From assembly GCA_033439265.1 (NCBI GenBank), contig JAVTVX010000010.1, positions 24,603,056 through 24,667,055 of the forward strand: a DNA stretch of 64,000 bases, given 5' to 3'. This document shows positions 48,925-60,900 of the stretch, one piece after another. The translations under genes were made by a program, and so were the position numbers. The notes beneath the pieces are model-generated. The model was not told where the DNA came from. It did no database searches and saw nothing but the letters and a program-made list of their open reading frames with translations. Position 1 is the stretch's first letter, and each line of letters starts with the position of its first letter. The stretch is from Dillenia suffruticosa. Its lineage: Eukaryota > Streptophyta > Magnoliopsida > Dilleniales > Dilleniaceae.

Positions 48925-50150
48925 TCTGCAAGTCGGACCCCTCGAAACTTAACAGCGTATTGGATTCAGAAGAAGCTACGGGGGTCTCAACAGCGGATTG
49001 ACGAGGACTGGAGTTGGGTTTGGAAATCCAAAAATCCTGAGAGGGTTAAGTTTTTCTTGTGGATGGCGGCAAATGCCAAAGTGTTGACAAAGTCAGAGCT
49101 TTATAAGAGGAGAGTGGTGAATGATCACGTTTGTGAGCTCTGCAGACTGGAAGAAGAGTCTCTTGAGCATGCTCTGCGTGATTGCCCCCATGCTTCTAGT
49201 ATTTGGGGTCACCTTGTGCACAACATAGATTCTGCAGCAAGTTTTTGGACTGATGCCGGAAGGGAGTGGCTCAAGAAGGGTGCGACAAGGGAACATCAGC
49301 TTCACTTTGGGAGAGACAGCGTTGATGAAGGGATAGGCTTTGGGCTGACTATTTGGGCAGTTTGGAAGTCTAGGTGCAGTGGCTTCTTCCAGCAGAAGCT
49401 TGAGCCGCCTTCTCAGGTCGCCAGTAGAACACTTGACTTAATCGAAATCATCTCCAATAGACTGCACAGGGAGTCAGGAGGGAAGGCAGTTTTTCTGGTT
49501 GCTTGGTCGAAGCCTCCAGAAGGCAAAATCAAGCTAAACGTGGATGGGGGAGCAACTCTTTCGGGGAAGCAGGCAGGTGCAGGAGGGCTATTCAGAAATT
49601 GCCGAGGTGAATGGCTGCATGGTTTTTGGGCAAACGTGGGATCTGCAGGTGGGGATCTCGCTGAATTATGGGCGTTAAGGGAGGGTCTAAGGATCGCCAA
49701 GGATCGAGAGTTTCAGGTGTTGGAGGTCGAGTGTGACTCTCTAAATGTGACAGCTGCGGTGAATGAAGGAGTGGGTGATAACCATCCTTGGTGGAACATC
49801 CTTCAAGACTGCAGACATCTCATGCGGGATCTTCGTGTTCTGAAAATTCAGCACATCTATAGAGAAGCAAACAAGTGTGCGGATAAACTTGTGGAACTGG
49901 GTAAGAATGCCAAATCTGGTCTGGTTGAAAATAGCATGCCTCCGCCTGAAGTGATTCCCCTGCTGCTGCTTGAGGCTGCGGGAGTTGCTTGGTCCAGAAG
50001 GCGAAAGAAGGTCTGATTGCATCTAGTAGCTTACTTGGCGCTAGTTTGAGTCTCGTCTCTCTCTAGGTTTTTGCCCTCGTTGTTGTGGTGGTTTTAGTTT
50101 CTTTTCTTTGTTTTGCTTCTCCTTCCATGTACCAAAAAAAAAAAAAAAAA
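48925..50150 (+). mobile_element. 5'-truncated L1 LINE: zf-RVT and RNase H, poly(A) tail
   Basis: The C-terminal part of a plant L1-type ORF2. An open frame runs from 48922 (just after a TGA at 48919) to a TGA at 50014-50016. It starts with a reverse-transcriptase zinc-binding region (WSWVWKSKNPERVKFFLW; C-x2-C at CELC, then HALRDCPH). An RNase H-like domain follows: Asp in LNVDGG, Glu in LAELWALREGL, Asp in VECDSLN, Asp in EANKCADKL. About 120 bp later a 17-nt poly(A) lies at 50134-50150. There is no reverse transcriptase or endonuclease, so the copy is dead on arrival. The intact frame and tail suggest recent insertion. No flanking duplication was found. Confidence 0.88.
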
Positions 50151-50676
50151 CATTGGATCCGTCCATGATCTTCTGATGCTTGGGCCCGGTGGAAATTTTA
50201 TTCTCTGTCAAAGCCGAGTTGGCATAAAAATCTACTTAGGTTAAGGGAAGAAAATTTTCCAAGGTCTCAGATGCACGTGTGTGGGGATCGAATAATTGGG
50301 TCCAAGGGCTTACATACAATGATTATGGCACACGTGCGGATACATAATCAGTGGGGATGGGGAGTAAGGGGAAGAAGAAAGAGCCGGATAAATAGATGAG
50401 AGAGAGAGAGAGAGTGGGGTGCTCTATTTGTGTAGAGAATATAAGGGTGAAGGATTTGGGACCATTTGCTTTGAGGAAAGTCCTGTAAAAGTGAAACAAA
50501 AACCCCTTCCGTTGCGATGAATGAGAGGCCATAGATTGTCTTATCTCACGCGCAAGGTGTTCCCCCCCCCTTCTTTTGATTTTTCCTATCTCTCGTAAAT
50601 CCCTTTTTCGGAGTCTCAAAATTCTAAAGCACTTAAATAGTGGGAACCCAGTAATGCACACTTAGGTCCCCCCAAC

Positions 50677-50680
<4 letters not shown>

Positions 50681-50714
<34 letters not shown>
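50681..50714. repeat. (GA)n microsatellite
   Basis: About 17 GA units in intergenic DNA downstream of the LINE. Confidence 0.9.
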
Positions 50715-50716
<2 letters not shown>

Positions 50717-53267
50717 CAATTTGATTATGCTTTTTAACATGAAAAGAGAGCCTTTCATTTCTTCAAGGTCTCCGTGTAGGGGTCCTGGTTATAGTGGGCA
50801 TGTTGGCCTGGGTCAACTAACCTACACAATGAAAGGATAGTCTTTGGTTAAGAGCTCTTGCCCCTTATACTAAAAAGGTAATGGCAGGCCAAGAAGAAAA
50901 AGAAAAAGCAAGGAAACCCTCATTTGAAAAACAATCCTTTTCATGCCATCTGTCAACAAAAATCTCATCTGAAAAAAAAAAATTAAGTACTTTTATGTAC
51001 TTATCTGAAGTAAATCTTTCAAACATTTTTTTCCCCGAAAAAAATGACAATAGATTCCTTTTCTTTTTTTTTTTTTTTAAAAAAAAAAAAGGATTACCCA
51101 ATTCACTACTCTCACCACCCACTCTTATGCGACCCTAAAATGCCACACTTGTAATTTATGTTACAACTAGTTTAGTAAAATAAAGATTTATGTTAAACTC
51201 TCTGTTATGCATATTCTGGCAGGCTGGGCTAACAAATATAAGCAATCATTTCAATATATGCAAACTACTTCAATTTCTTTAGAGGAAGACGCATCGATGA
51301 AATTGCTTTTTCAAGTCATGATGAATATATATATATATACACACCTCCATGTCTCAGTGGACAAGCTGACAAAATTTGCTCAACATGAAGCCCCATATCG
51401 ATCTTATCACAAAGTTTGACCACATGAGGTTCTCAGTGGTGTGTGTCTCCATTTTCATGATCTCTTGTTCGTTCTTTTGGGGTAAAGGTGAAAAAGACAT
51501 TGTTTTTGCTGGTAGTGAAATCATGCGAGTGTCTATTTTGTGGATAGGGGGATGCATCACTCTCCATTATCAAGGATAATAGCCTTGTCGTTCATGATTT
51601 CCCCTTTGAGAAATTATTGAAATTTTGGAAAAGATTTTCTTAAGATAAGCCTATCTAAATATAGGGCTCTATTTAGAATTTGCTCGCATGCGCGAAACAC
51701 TTGATTATATGTCACACTTGATCAATGATTATTCTTATTGGGCATGAACCTATAGAAGTACCTCGCAGTAACATAGGTTCTCATTTTCATGTTCTATGGA
51801 TTCGTGTGAACTCGAAGTCATTAAAGTTTGGATAGAAAACTAATTTGATTCGAGTGTTATTAGATCTAATTAAAGAAGAGCTCTATTAACGTAATATTTT
51901 TCATTTTTAACTTTTGAATCTAAAAATTAATTAAAAAATATAATTATTTTATTCATTAATCCAATTATGGGCTAATATAATATATACATTCATAAGAAAT
52001 ATAACATGCTAGCATTGAGATTTGCAAGCAAGTTGACCTTAGATTTAGATCTAAGTGGGTTGACTAACCATAAAAATTGCCAGCTAGGAATCCAGGCCAT
52101 GCTTTGAATGGTACCCTTTTTGACCTTATTAACATAATTCATATGCGGGTTAATTACAACCACATATGTTATTTAGAATTTCTAAATAGCTGTCGGGATC
52201 GCTATACATGTACGGATGCATGACAAGTGGCTGCAAGCATTTCTACCATGAGGATGAACAAACCCTTCATTAATTAAAATTGATTGCGGCGGGGGAGGCT
52301 TCCCTTCCCAATTTACTGTCCCAGGGAAGTAGCTTACCAGACCAGCATGTTTTGATCTCCTCATTCAATTCACCAAATGCACCTTCATATATTAAATGAA
52401 CCCTTCACATGCCAGCCAGTAATCTAATAAGATTGATTAATAAGACTTATGATATATTAGCCTATCCTTTTTGATCTTGTCACATGGGAATGAGGATAAG
52501 GCTAAGCACTTGAACATGCATTTTTTTTAATTATATTAAACATATGATTTTGCTCAAGTTTCCAACGTAGTTACATGGGAAATGATTTGGGCATAGAGTT
52601 TGAAACTAGCAATTTTGTTTTCCTTTCAATTTTTCCATTTTTTTTTATTTTGCTTTTGTCTTTGGTGAGTGATGAGTATGTGGAGGGATTATGCCTTGGG
52701 GTGTGCTAGGGTGAGGGAAAGAAAGTATAGTAAATAAGAACTGGATACCAATTTATTAAGATTTTACAGGAAAAGCACTCAAACCAAGATATAGAAATGT
52801 GAGATGATTGCCTAACCATTAGCCGACAAGTAAGCAAGGATGGAGTTTACTGCCCTTCGATTCGGAGGCAAAAAGCAAACAGTAAAGAAGGGCAGGCTGG
52901 AAAAAAAGATAATAATGGTAAGACCCTCTCTCCATAAATAATGGAAAAGAAATAATAAAACCCTAATGTTATTGAAATGACCCTTTTTGTTTTGAATTGA
53001 TGAGCTCAAAATCCACCAAAACTCATCACTATTCCCACCAACCATGTGATGTGAATGAGTGGGGAGTGGGGTTTCCCAATATTCCTCTGATATTCCCCCC
53101 CAAATTCATTTCATTTTTTTCCCCTTATTTTTCTTTTAACCACAAGATTCAAACTCTGCTGCTCATTTTCCCCAATTGTATGCCTTACACTATTTCCACC
53201 AAATATCTCCACTTCTCCAAATTGAGATTTTTTACCTACCAATGGTTACAACTACAATGGAAAAATG

Positions 53268-53299
<32 letters not shown>

Positions 53300-53670
53300 A
53301 CCAACTTGGACCTAGGTTATTATTGAAGCTAACTCACATCCAAAAGAGAGATGGTATATTTCATCAAGGTTCTTATGATGAGTGGCAGTTCCAATTTTTT
53401 TTTCAGGAGATAAATTATATTGGAATTTTAATATAATAAAATAATTAAAAATTTTGAAGGGTTTCGATAATTAATCTTTAAAAACCTCATACGTAAAGGA
53501 TATTTTTAAAGATTATAAAAGGGCGATCGATCCCCTTGTCCTTCCACAAGGTGATGGGGTTCACAAATGGCAGGGGAGAGTTCTGTAAGAAATTCAACCA
53601 ACTTACACCATGAACAATGAAAAAGAAAAAATGGTTTTGTGGGTACTTGGTGATTCTCCTTTCCTATTTT

Positions 53671-53694
53671 TAATAATAATAATAATAATAATAA
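53671..53694. repeat. (AAT)n microsatellite
   Basis: Eight AAT-type units in intergenic DNA. Confidence 0.9.
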
Positions 53695-55523
53695 TTCACT
53701 TTTTCAGATGGTCCTACTGGATAGAAACTTAAAAAGCAAACAAATCATGCTTGTACCCAAAATTTAGAATGTAAAGAAGATATTGGATGGAGGAAAGAAT
53801 GCTTATAATACGAACAATAGGGTGGTTAAGGTTAATTATCTTGGAAAAAGACCTGCGGCTAATCATCAGAATGTCCCACTCCGAGGATTTAAGATTAATT
53901 AATTAAGCACCCTCTCAACTTTCTACTGCAAAACTAGAATATTCATAACCTTTTATTTTCTAAACTCGCATGAAAAATAATCTCCTTATTTTCTTTTTTT
54001 TATTAATCACATTAACGCGTTCCGCTAATACTATAATTCCTTTTTTTTTTTCCCTCTCTCTCTTTAAGAACCATGTAAATAGTGACTATGTTTTAGCTTA
54101 CAAGTTTCTAATTATAAAATTTTGATGGATTTTCATTAACTAAATTTGCTATGATTTCCAATTATAATACTATATTAATCAAAAGAGTCCATAGCCAAAT
54201 TACTTTAATTAATCCTATCTAATAGTCCATATCAATCAAAAATTAATACCCTTTATATTAAAGTAATTTTGAATTAGCCAAAATATTTTTCATATCAACT
54301 CAAAAAATTAAAAACTGTTAAAGTGATATGACTCGTAAAACTTTTCTATTTGATTTTTGGGTTGTTTGGAAATCCCTCACATTATTCTTTATTCCATGAT
54401 ATTACTTCCAAAATTAGTAAAATAGCATCCAAAATTTAATAATTATGGAATAAACAAACATGGTGTGGTGATTATATATCTCATTGCTTCCTTCAATAAA
54501 ATAGGTCTGAATTTTAATAATTCTGATTCATTTAACGATCGTATAAACAAAATTACCTTATTATATATAAGTCTGAATCCATGAACTTAAAAAAAAAAAA
54601 AAAAAAAAATTAACATCCCTATGTTATACACCCATGACATAACCCTATGTTATACAAACCCTTGTGTGTCCTAAGCAAAAGAAAGCGCAGGCAATGGAAA
54701 GAGAGATGATAGATTATTGGTTTGATCGTACGGTCGAGACCATTCAGAAAAATGTTCAATTGTCTCAACTAACAATCAAAATTGTTTACAACTAAAAAAG
54801 AGGCAAGTGTTGACATGATAACAGCTAGTGGTTGGGTTTCCATATTTTAAACTACTGCATGTTTGATGCTGGTCTGGTCCCCAAACACTATTAACTTATA
54901 TATTTCCAATGTGTATGTATATATTTTATATAATCATGAAGTTGACTGTATGTTGATCATGAGAATCACGAGCTCTTCCAATTTTTTGATGCCTAAAACA
55001 TACAAAGGGAGGAAAATGCTTTACCATATTGAATTTTTTTATATGAACCTTTCTCTTTGAAAAGTGAAAATTTGTTCCCACCTTATCAATTGGGTGTTTT
55101 TAAATTGGAAAAGGGTCGACAGTCTTGTTACAATCCACCTACAACTGGGTGATCAATTGTTTGATCTCATATCACATTCCATGAAGAAATTCTAGAAAGT
55201 TTTTGGGATTTTTGTTTTCTCTCTCATCATCTCTGATTATTGAACAATTTAAATTATATAAAAAAAATATTGATAAGAATTTAAGATTGATAATTATGAA
55301 AAATAATAGCATTTCTTTTGGATTAATTGAACTCCGTAGGTTTCAGAAGCGGGAGAGGAAAAAAATAATAATAAGGTGGGGGGTTGAGCTGAGTGACATG
55401 GAGAGGAGAGAAAGACAATTAAAAAGCTAATTCGGACCTACATGCTCTCTAGGCGATTGGAATTACAACAAACGTAAGACAAGTTCCCGTGTTAGACATT
55501 CGAAGTACCACGCGCTTTAACTT

Positions 55524-55532
55524 CATATAAAT
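55524..55532 (+). promoter_or_regulatory. Putative TATA box of the DUF668 gene
   Basis: CATATAAAT is followed at once by a CT-rich initiator-like stretch, about 240 bp before the start codon. The inferred leader also has (CT)n at about 55672-55695. Confidence 0.5.
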
Positions 55533-55771
55533 CTCTCTCTCTCTCATCTGGTTTTTTCTTATTAGACTGGTTTGTAAAGCTTTAAACATCCCACGAGCCT
55601 CCCAACTGCAACTTCAAACTCCTTCCCGTTTATCCTTATCCCTGCAAACGCCCACTCTCTCAATTATTTCCTCTCTCTCTCTCTCTCTCTCTCTCAAACT
55701 TAATTACAAACACCACCAGCTGATCGCTAACCACCACACTACACAATCATTCTTCTTCTTGTTCTCTTTCC

Positions 55772-57226
55772 ATGGCTCTAGAGACATGGATTGTAAAACT
55801 AAAAACTGCAATCTCAAGCAGCTTCGAAAACACGAAGACGAGAAAATCGAACGTCGGAGTTTTAGCCTTCGAGGTCGCAGGTTTGATGTCCAAGATTATC
55901 CACCTGTGGCAATCTCTCTCCGACAAGAACATTATCCGTCTCAAAAACGACTCCATCTCTCTTGAAGGAGTCCGAAAGATTGTCTCGAGCGACGAGTCCT
56001 TCCTCCTCAACCTCGCATGCGCAGAAATAATCGAAAACCTCAGACTCATCGCTAAGTCCATCTCCCGTATAAGCAAACGTTGTGAAGACTCGAATTTCCG
56101 CTCCTTTGACAGTGTTTTTGAAGAATTCGCCAACAACGGTCGCGATATTCATAATTGGGTTTGGAGTTGTAAGGAAATGGAAGCGAAAAAAAAGAAAATG
56201 GATCGATACATATCCTTAACATCATCTCTTCATAAAGAAATGGATGAGTTAAGCACGCTCGAGAACAGCTTGAGAAAATTAGTCCTTTGTGATCATAATA
56301 AGCAAAAGCACAAGGAGCAATATTCTATCAAAGAGCAAAAGAAGATGATTGATCTCCAACAAAAGATATTGTGGCAAAAGCAAGAGGTCAAGTATCTCAA
56401 AGAGAGCTCTCTATGGAGTCGAAGTTTCGATACTGTGGTTTCTTTGCTTTCCAAATCATCATTTACAGTTTTGGCAAGAATCAAACATGTTTTCGGATTC
56501 AGTCAAGGTCTCTATGCGGCTTCCCTTCCAAGAAGTCTATCAGCTTCCGCTATGGTACACCCATCTGATCAGAACCCTCCTCCACTTCCTAGTCCTTTTG
56601 TCTCAGGGCCGCTAAAGGCTAGCAGCCCCGACTCGGAGGTTATAAAACATGTTATGGTAGTAGATAACAGTAAAAGTAGTAACGAGTTTTCCTTCTTTGA
56701 AACGAACTCAAAGCTACTAGAGCCATCTGCAACGACTCTGGGGTCGGCCGCTCTGGCCTTGCACTACGCAAACTTGATCATAGTAATGGAGAAGATGATC
56801 AAATCACCACATCTAGTTGGAATTGATGCAAGGGACGATCTCTACGCAGCGTTGCCTAGTAGTATAAGGTCATCCTTGAGGGCTAGGTTGAAAGGTATTG
56901 GGTTTTCCGCTACAGATCCAGTGCTAGCCGGAGAGTGGAGAGATGCACTGGGGAGAATATTGGGTTGGTTGTCACCCTTGGCACATAATATGATCAAGTG
57001 GCAAAGTGAGAGAAGCTTTGAGCACCAAAACATGGTGCCCAAGACTAATGTACTTCTCTTGCAGACTTTGTTTTTTGCTAGTAAGGAGAAGACCGAGGCT
57101 GCAATCACTGAATTGCTGGTGGGTCTGAATTATATTTGGAGATTTGAGAGGGAGATGGATGCTAAGGCCTTGTTTGAGTGCACCCACTTGAATAATGGGT
57201 TGGTCAAGTTGGAAAATGCTGGTTAA
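55772..57226 (+). CDS. DUF3475 and DUF668 domain protein (PSI1-like superfamily)
   Basis: An intronless 484-aa plant-specific protein. Related PSI proteins act in phytosulfokine-dependent growth, but this one lacks their N-terminal myristoylation-type start and belongs to the shorter branch, so function is not assigned. Residues about 29-90 fit DUF3475 (VLAFEVAGLMSKIIHLWQSL, SDESFLLNLACAEIIENL). Residues about 120-215 are charged and coiled-coil-like. Residues about 320-470 fit DUF668 (LGSAALALHYANLIIVMEKM, DDLYAALPSSIRSSLRARL, LLQTLFFASKEKTEAAITEL). A Pro/Ser-rich linker joins them. The ATG at 55772 lies just after (CT)n leader sequence and is the first in frame. Its place near CPSF160 matches what I recall of Arabidopsis At5g51670, a DUF668 gene. 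Confidence 0.92.
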   Translation: MALETWIVKLKTAISSSFENTKTRKSNVGVLAFEVAGLMSKIIHLWQSLSDKNIIRLKNDSISLEGVRKIVSSDESFLLNLACAEIIENLRLIAKSISRISKRCEDSNFRSFDSVFEEFANNGRDIHNWVWSCKEMEAKKKKMDRYISLTSSLHKEMDELSTLENSLRKLVLCDHNKQKHKEQYSIKEQKKMIDLQQKILWQKQEVKYLKESSLWSRSFDTVVSLLSKSSFTVLARIKHVFGFSQGLYAASLPRSLSASAMVHPSDQNPPPLPSPFVSGPLKASSPDSEVIKHVMVVDNSKSSNEFSFFETNSKLLEPSATTLGSAALALHYANLIIVMEKMIKSPHLVGIDARDDLYAALPSSIRSSLRARLKGIGFSATDPVLAGEWRDALGRILGWLSPLAHNMIKWQSERSFEHQNMVPKTNVLLLQTLFFASKEKTEAAITELLVGLNYIWRFEREMDAKALFECTHLNNGLVKLENAG

Positions 57227-57571
57227 ATTATAGGAGTCCTTTTTTTTTTTTTTTTTTTCTTCCTGATTACTTATTCTAATCTGATATTTGAATGTTATTT
57301 TGTAAAAAGTGCTTCAGATCTATGAGGTTTGTTTTGCTAACCCAGGTCTGTATTTGGTAATATATATGTCTGCAACGATTTCTTTAAAATAATAATTAAA
57401 AAAAATCCTCAGTGCAATTGGTCGTGGGATTCCTTGTGCATAAATTTTTCAGCCATGTGATCGTCTTCATCTAAATATCTTTCATGTACTGTCTTGCTCT
57501 TTCTGCATGCGTAGGCATTGAATTTAGCCTAAGAACTAAGAAGGAAAAGGCTTGTTAATTTATTAAATAAG

Positions 57572-57676
57572 AATCTAAAGATGGTTGACTAATTAAGTTT
57601 CCTCTAATCTAAAGATGGTTGGTTGATTAATTAAGTTTCCTCCAATCTAAAGATGGTTGGTTGATTAATTAAGTCC
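57572..57676. repeat. Three-copy tandem repeat, 34-38 bp unit
   Basis: AATCTAAAGATGGTTG begins units at 57572, 57606 and 57644, each running to TTAATTAAG or ACTAATTAAG. Copies 2 and 3 are nearly identical, while copy 1 lacks 4 bases. Confidence 0.9.
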
Positions 57677-58007
57677 TAGGAGAGAAATGATTCTGGAGAC
57701 AGAAAAGGCCACGTTTTATTGCTATCACATCATTGTATAAAGCCTATTACTCCATTTCTATATTCTAAAATTTAGCAAACCACTCAATTTTTCAATCCTA
57801 GATTTATTTTTTAATATGTGTGTGTGTGTCCTATGCTGCTACTCATAATAAACAAAATTCATCGACAAACAATCAGTTAATTAAATTTTAAGTTCAAAAT
57901 TTGAAAATAAAAAAAATTATATTACGAGAATTTTTTATAAATTAGGATCGGTAATATTCTAATCGGATTAATCAAAATATGATTTCAAACAACAATTCAT
58001 ACAGCAA

Positions 58008-58033
58008 AATAATAATAATAATAATAATAATAA
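58008..58033. repeat. (AAT)n microsatellite
   Basis: About eight to nine AAT units in intergenic DNA. Confidence 0.9.
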
Positions 58034-59506
58034 ACAAATTTCAGGTTTTGAGATATTAAGATTCTTATACGGTCCTAGGCTTTTTCTTATTGGTCACTAT
58101 TATTCATCAATGCCACGAACAATATAAAATCTCTAACTTGTACAAACTGTAGTTTAGGATGATGTGTATACATATATGTAATTGATGTGTCACAGATTTT
58201 CCTGCATATAGCTCAATCTCGACATTTGAAATTCAATCCAAATACGTCTTTGTTGAAACTTAAATCATGAATATGATGTTTGCCGGATCAATTATTTGTC
58301 TTTAATTAGATTAGCGGTGACCACATCGCCTCCATTGTTGAGGAAATACATCGGAGGCTCTTTACAAGTTATAGCGACGTTTATTAGTGATACTATAAAT
58401 AATTTAATTCTTATAGAATGAAATAATTATTTTATTTTGATGGTCCGCGATCCTAATTAAATTCAGATTTATTTTACAATCATTGATCACGTAAATATTA
58501 ATAATGGTGGAAATTAAAAAAAAAATGAATAAAAGTAAAAATATGGAGTGCACTTTCCTTGAGAAGGGTTCTACATTTTTGTCCCCCACCGGTCAAAATT
58601 CGAATTCAAAATCTTTAATGGGAAAACAGGACAATATCAATTGAATTATAATTCATTAATCGAAGAGTCCTGCATAAGCATCTCCTTGAAAATTCCGGAA
58701 TGAAAATGGGGTATTTTTCCATGGAGAAAGATTGATAAGGTAGCTCTTGAATGAGGCCCCTACATAAGAGTTATCGTGGTGTGTGGCCCTTATTATAAGG
58801 CTATTTGTTTTCCAGTTTTACGTAATTTTCACTGATGACCTAGCGCCCAAGGGCTGTGGTCCAAATTGTTAGTTCGAGCTTCACTTTTCAGGAGTAAGAA
58901 TGGACCAAGGCTTTAATTGCTAGATCCATCTCATGATTGAATTGCCCACTTTCTTTTCTTTTTTTTTCACTCACCCTCTCTCTTCAATTTTTGTGGCAAG
59001 TCATCCCTCAAGGAAAAAAGGCTTGCTTTCGTCAAATCTTTGTGTAGTAGTTTTCATGTGTGTAAGAAGGTAGGTGGGTGTTCCTAAAGAGACAGTTTAG
59101 TGGTATAAATCATTCTTCTCTAGTTTGACGATTTTAAATTTAAATTTTTATACAATAAAAAGAAAAATGAAGGTAGGTGGATACAACCCACCAGCAAATC
59201 CACTTTGAAATTTTCATTGATTTATACTAATAGTTTAGTTGATAAAAACATTTAAAATGGTATTAAGAATTTTAGAATCAAATCTCGCTGGTTTTTGGAT
59301 CAAGTTGGCTCTGTGAATATTGATTAATCTATATGTGTGTGTGTAACATATATAATCTAATTATTTAGATCTAAAAAATGGGTCCAGAATTAAGAAAAAT
59401 CCACTTCAATATCAAATTCATTTGTTAAAAAAAAAAAATAATAATAATAACCAAACAATAAAGGAAAGTCTGTAGAATCCATGACATCTAAACTTAACAG
59501 AAAACT

Positions 59507-59906
59507 CTAGATCATAAATTGGAGTTTGTCACCCTTGCACCCGGATTTTGTTTGGCAAGAGTCTGCGACCACCGGTCTTGAAATCAAAGGCGCAAGAATG
59601 TTGTTCTTCCACAAAAACACATTCCCACACCTACACTCGAATCCGGTCAGTCCAGCCTTATTGTTACAGTTTGTGCATCTATTCTTGTTGACAACCTTAG
59701 TATTTGTAACAGAACCAACCCCTACGTTGGTTTTATTAGAAACATCAAACTCAGAACAATTTATCGTCCGAGGTTGTCTTGTTGAGAATCAAATTCTCAC
59801 ATGCTTCTTCCTTCGGAAGCAGATCTTTCTGGCACTTTGAATCGAGATTAATACAAGTGTTGGATGCGGCAAAGAGTTGGGCCTTCAGGCCCAGATTCTG
59901 AGTTTC
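59507..59906 (-). pseudogene. Decayed A20/AN1 SAP gene copy A
   Basis: Read on the minus strand, 59906-59800 encodes an A20 remnant (INLDSKCQKDLLPKEEACE). There the Cys expected in NLCSKC is Asp. A stop follows at about 59752. The AN1 start KNRCTNCNNKAGLTGFECRC comes next at about 59680-59620. After it a frameshift and a deletion of some 15 bp remove the Cys/His ligands of VFCGLHRHPEE. HSCAFDFK survives in another frame, and CKGDKLQ is still readable before the stop at 59507. This is a dead paralogue of the intact AN1 gene at the right edge. Confidence 0.85.
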
Positions 59907-60035
59907 CTCACATGCTTCTTCTTTTTTTTTGCCTTTGGGTTATATAAGAATTCAAATCTAGATTTAAGGATCGGGAGAAAAATATTGTGACCATCACTGT
60001 GTCCTCTTGGGGACATGTTTCTTCTTTTTTTGATT

Positions 60036-60195
60036 TTCATCACTGGTATCCAGATTTTGTCTGACTAATCCGGTTCGAGTACTGTGGGACCCATTTTAGG
60101 GGTTAGCTCTCTTAAATAATTTTTCATCATTTTCAAGACTCGAACTTGAAACTCTGGTTAAGAAATATAATACTTGATCATTCAACTTAAAAGAA
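60036..60195 (-). mobile_element. tRNA-like short interspersed repeat, copy 3
   Basis: Read on the minus strand: CAAGTTCGAGTCTTG (B-box-like), then ACCGGATTAGTCAG and ACAAAATCTGGATACCAG. It is a clear relative of the copies near 10.7, 24.4 and 60.8 kb. It sits between two homologous A20 fragments. Confidence 0.55.
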
Positions 60196-60200
60196 TTTGG

Positions 60201-60312
60201 TCTCATATGCCTCTTCCTTCCTGAGCAGATCTTTCTGGCACTTTGAATCGAGATTAATATAAGTTTTGGATGCGGCATAGAGTTGGGCCTTCAGGCCCAG
60301 ATTCTGAGTTTC
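60201..60312 (-). pseudogene. A20 fragment, copy B
   Basis: This is a near copy of 59796-59906, about 405 bp away in direct orientation. On the minus strand it encodes LYAASKTYINLDSKCQKDLL and RKEEAYE. It shares the Cys-to-Asp change with copy A, so the two come from one already damaged ancestor. No AN1 part follows it before the SINE-like insert. Confidence 0.8.
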
Positions 60313-60699
60313 GAGCCAAGCAGTTCCCATGCCCATCCTCTTTTTTTTTTTTTTTTTTCTTTTTTGTCTTTTATCGCTAGAAAAAGCTTTTGTATGGGCC
60401 AAAATTATGAAACTTTTCGTTGAAAAGTCAATTTTCTAAATTATTATCTAACAGAGATTTAGAATCTAAATAAAATAGAAACATAGTGTTGAACTTTTCG
60501 TTGAAAACTCAATTTCCTAAAAATATTGTCTATTCAAAAATATAAAAACTAATTAAAACAGAATTTTTATGAAAATATTATCTATAGAATCAAAATAAAA
60601 TGAAACATAAAGTTGAACTTTGAAGATTTCCTTGCAATTACGTCTTATTTGCTTGATTTTTTTTCAATTATCCATGGCTTGAATTAGGGAATTCTTTTT

Positions 60700-60900
60700 T
60701 TTTTTTTTGATACCTTAGTTTGGTCACTACCCAATATCCTGAATTTTATCTCGATTAATCTGGATCGACCGTTACAGGTCCTACTTTGTGAGAATGGGTC
60801 TCCTAAAATTGTTTTTTTCGTATTCAGAGAGAGTCGAACTCCCGACCTGATTAAGTATAAAGGTATCCGAGTCTCCTGTTCATCATCTTCTATTGGCCTC
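60700..60900 (-). mobile_element. tRNA-like short interspersed repeat, copy 4
   Basis: Read on the minus strand: CGGGAGTTCGACTCTC (B-box-like), then TCCAGATTAATCGAGAT and AAAATTCAGGATATTGGG. A T12 run at 60697-60708 could be its tail. Confidence 0.5.

Larger units (their letters stand above)
50151..55520. other. Long intergenic region upstream of the DUF668 gene
   Basis: About 5.4 kb without a supportable gene. It holds (GA)n at 50399-50414 and 50681-50714, (TA)n near 51327-51340, (CT)n at 53270-53295, (AAT)n at 53671-53694 and several A/T homopolymers. Open frames here are short and of no known family. Confidence 0.6.
57227..59500. other. DUF668 gene 3' flank and intergenic region
   Basis: This begins with a T-run at 57240-57259 inside the presumed 3' UTR. 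It includes a three-copy tandem repeat at 57572-57676, (TG)n at 57819-57829, (AAT)n at 58008-58033 and AT-rich sequence. No gene is supported. Confidence 0.6.

Noticed and set aside
49057-50016. LINE frame as an independent RNase H host gene
   Set aside because: The zinc-binding region typical of LINE ORF2, the missing ATG context and the poly(A) tail point to a truncated retrotransposon. Domestication is kept only as a testable idea.
57572-57676. Regular short repeats as a possible CRISPR-like array
   Set aside because: Only three directly abutting units without unique spacers, in a plant nuclear genome; this is a minisatellite.
59526-59840. Plus-strand 104-codon frame
   Set aside because: It is the opposite strand of the A20/AN1 pseudogene copy A.
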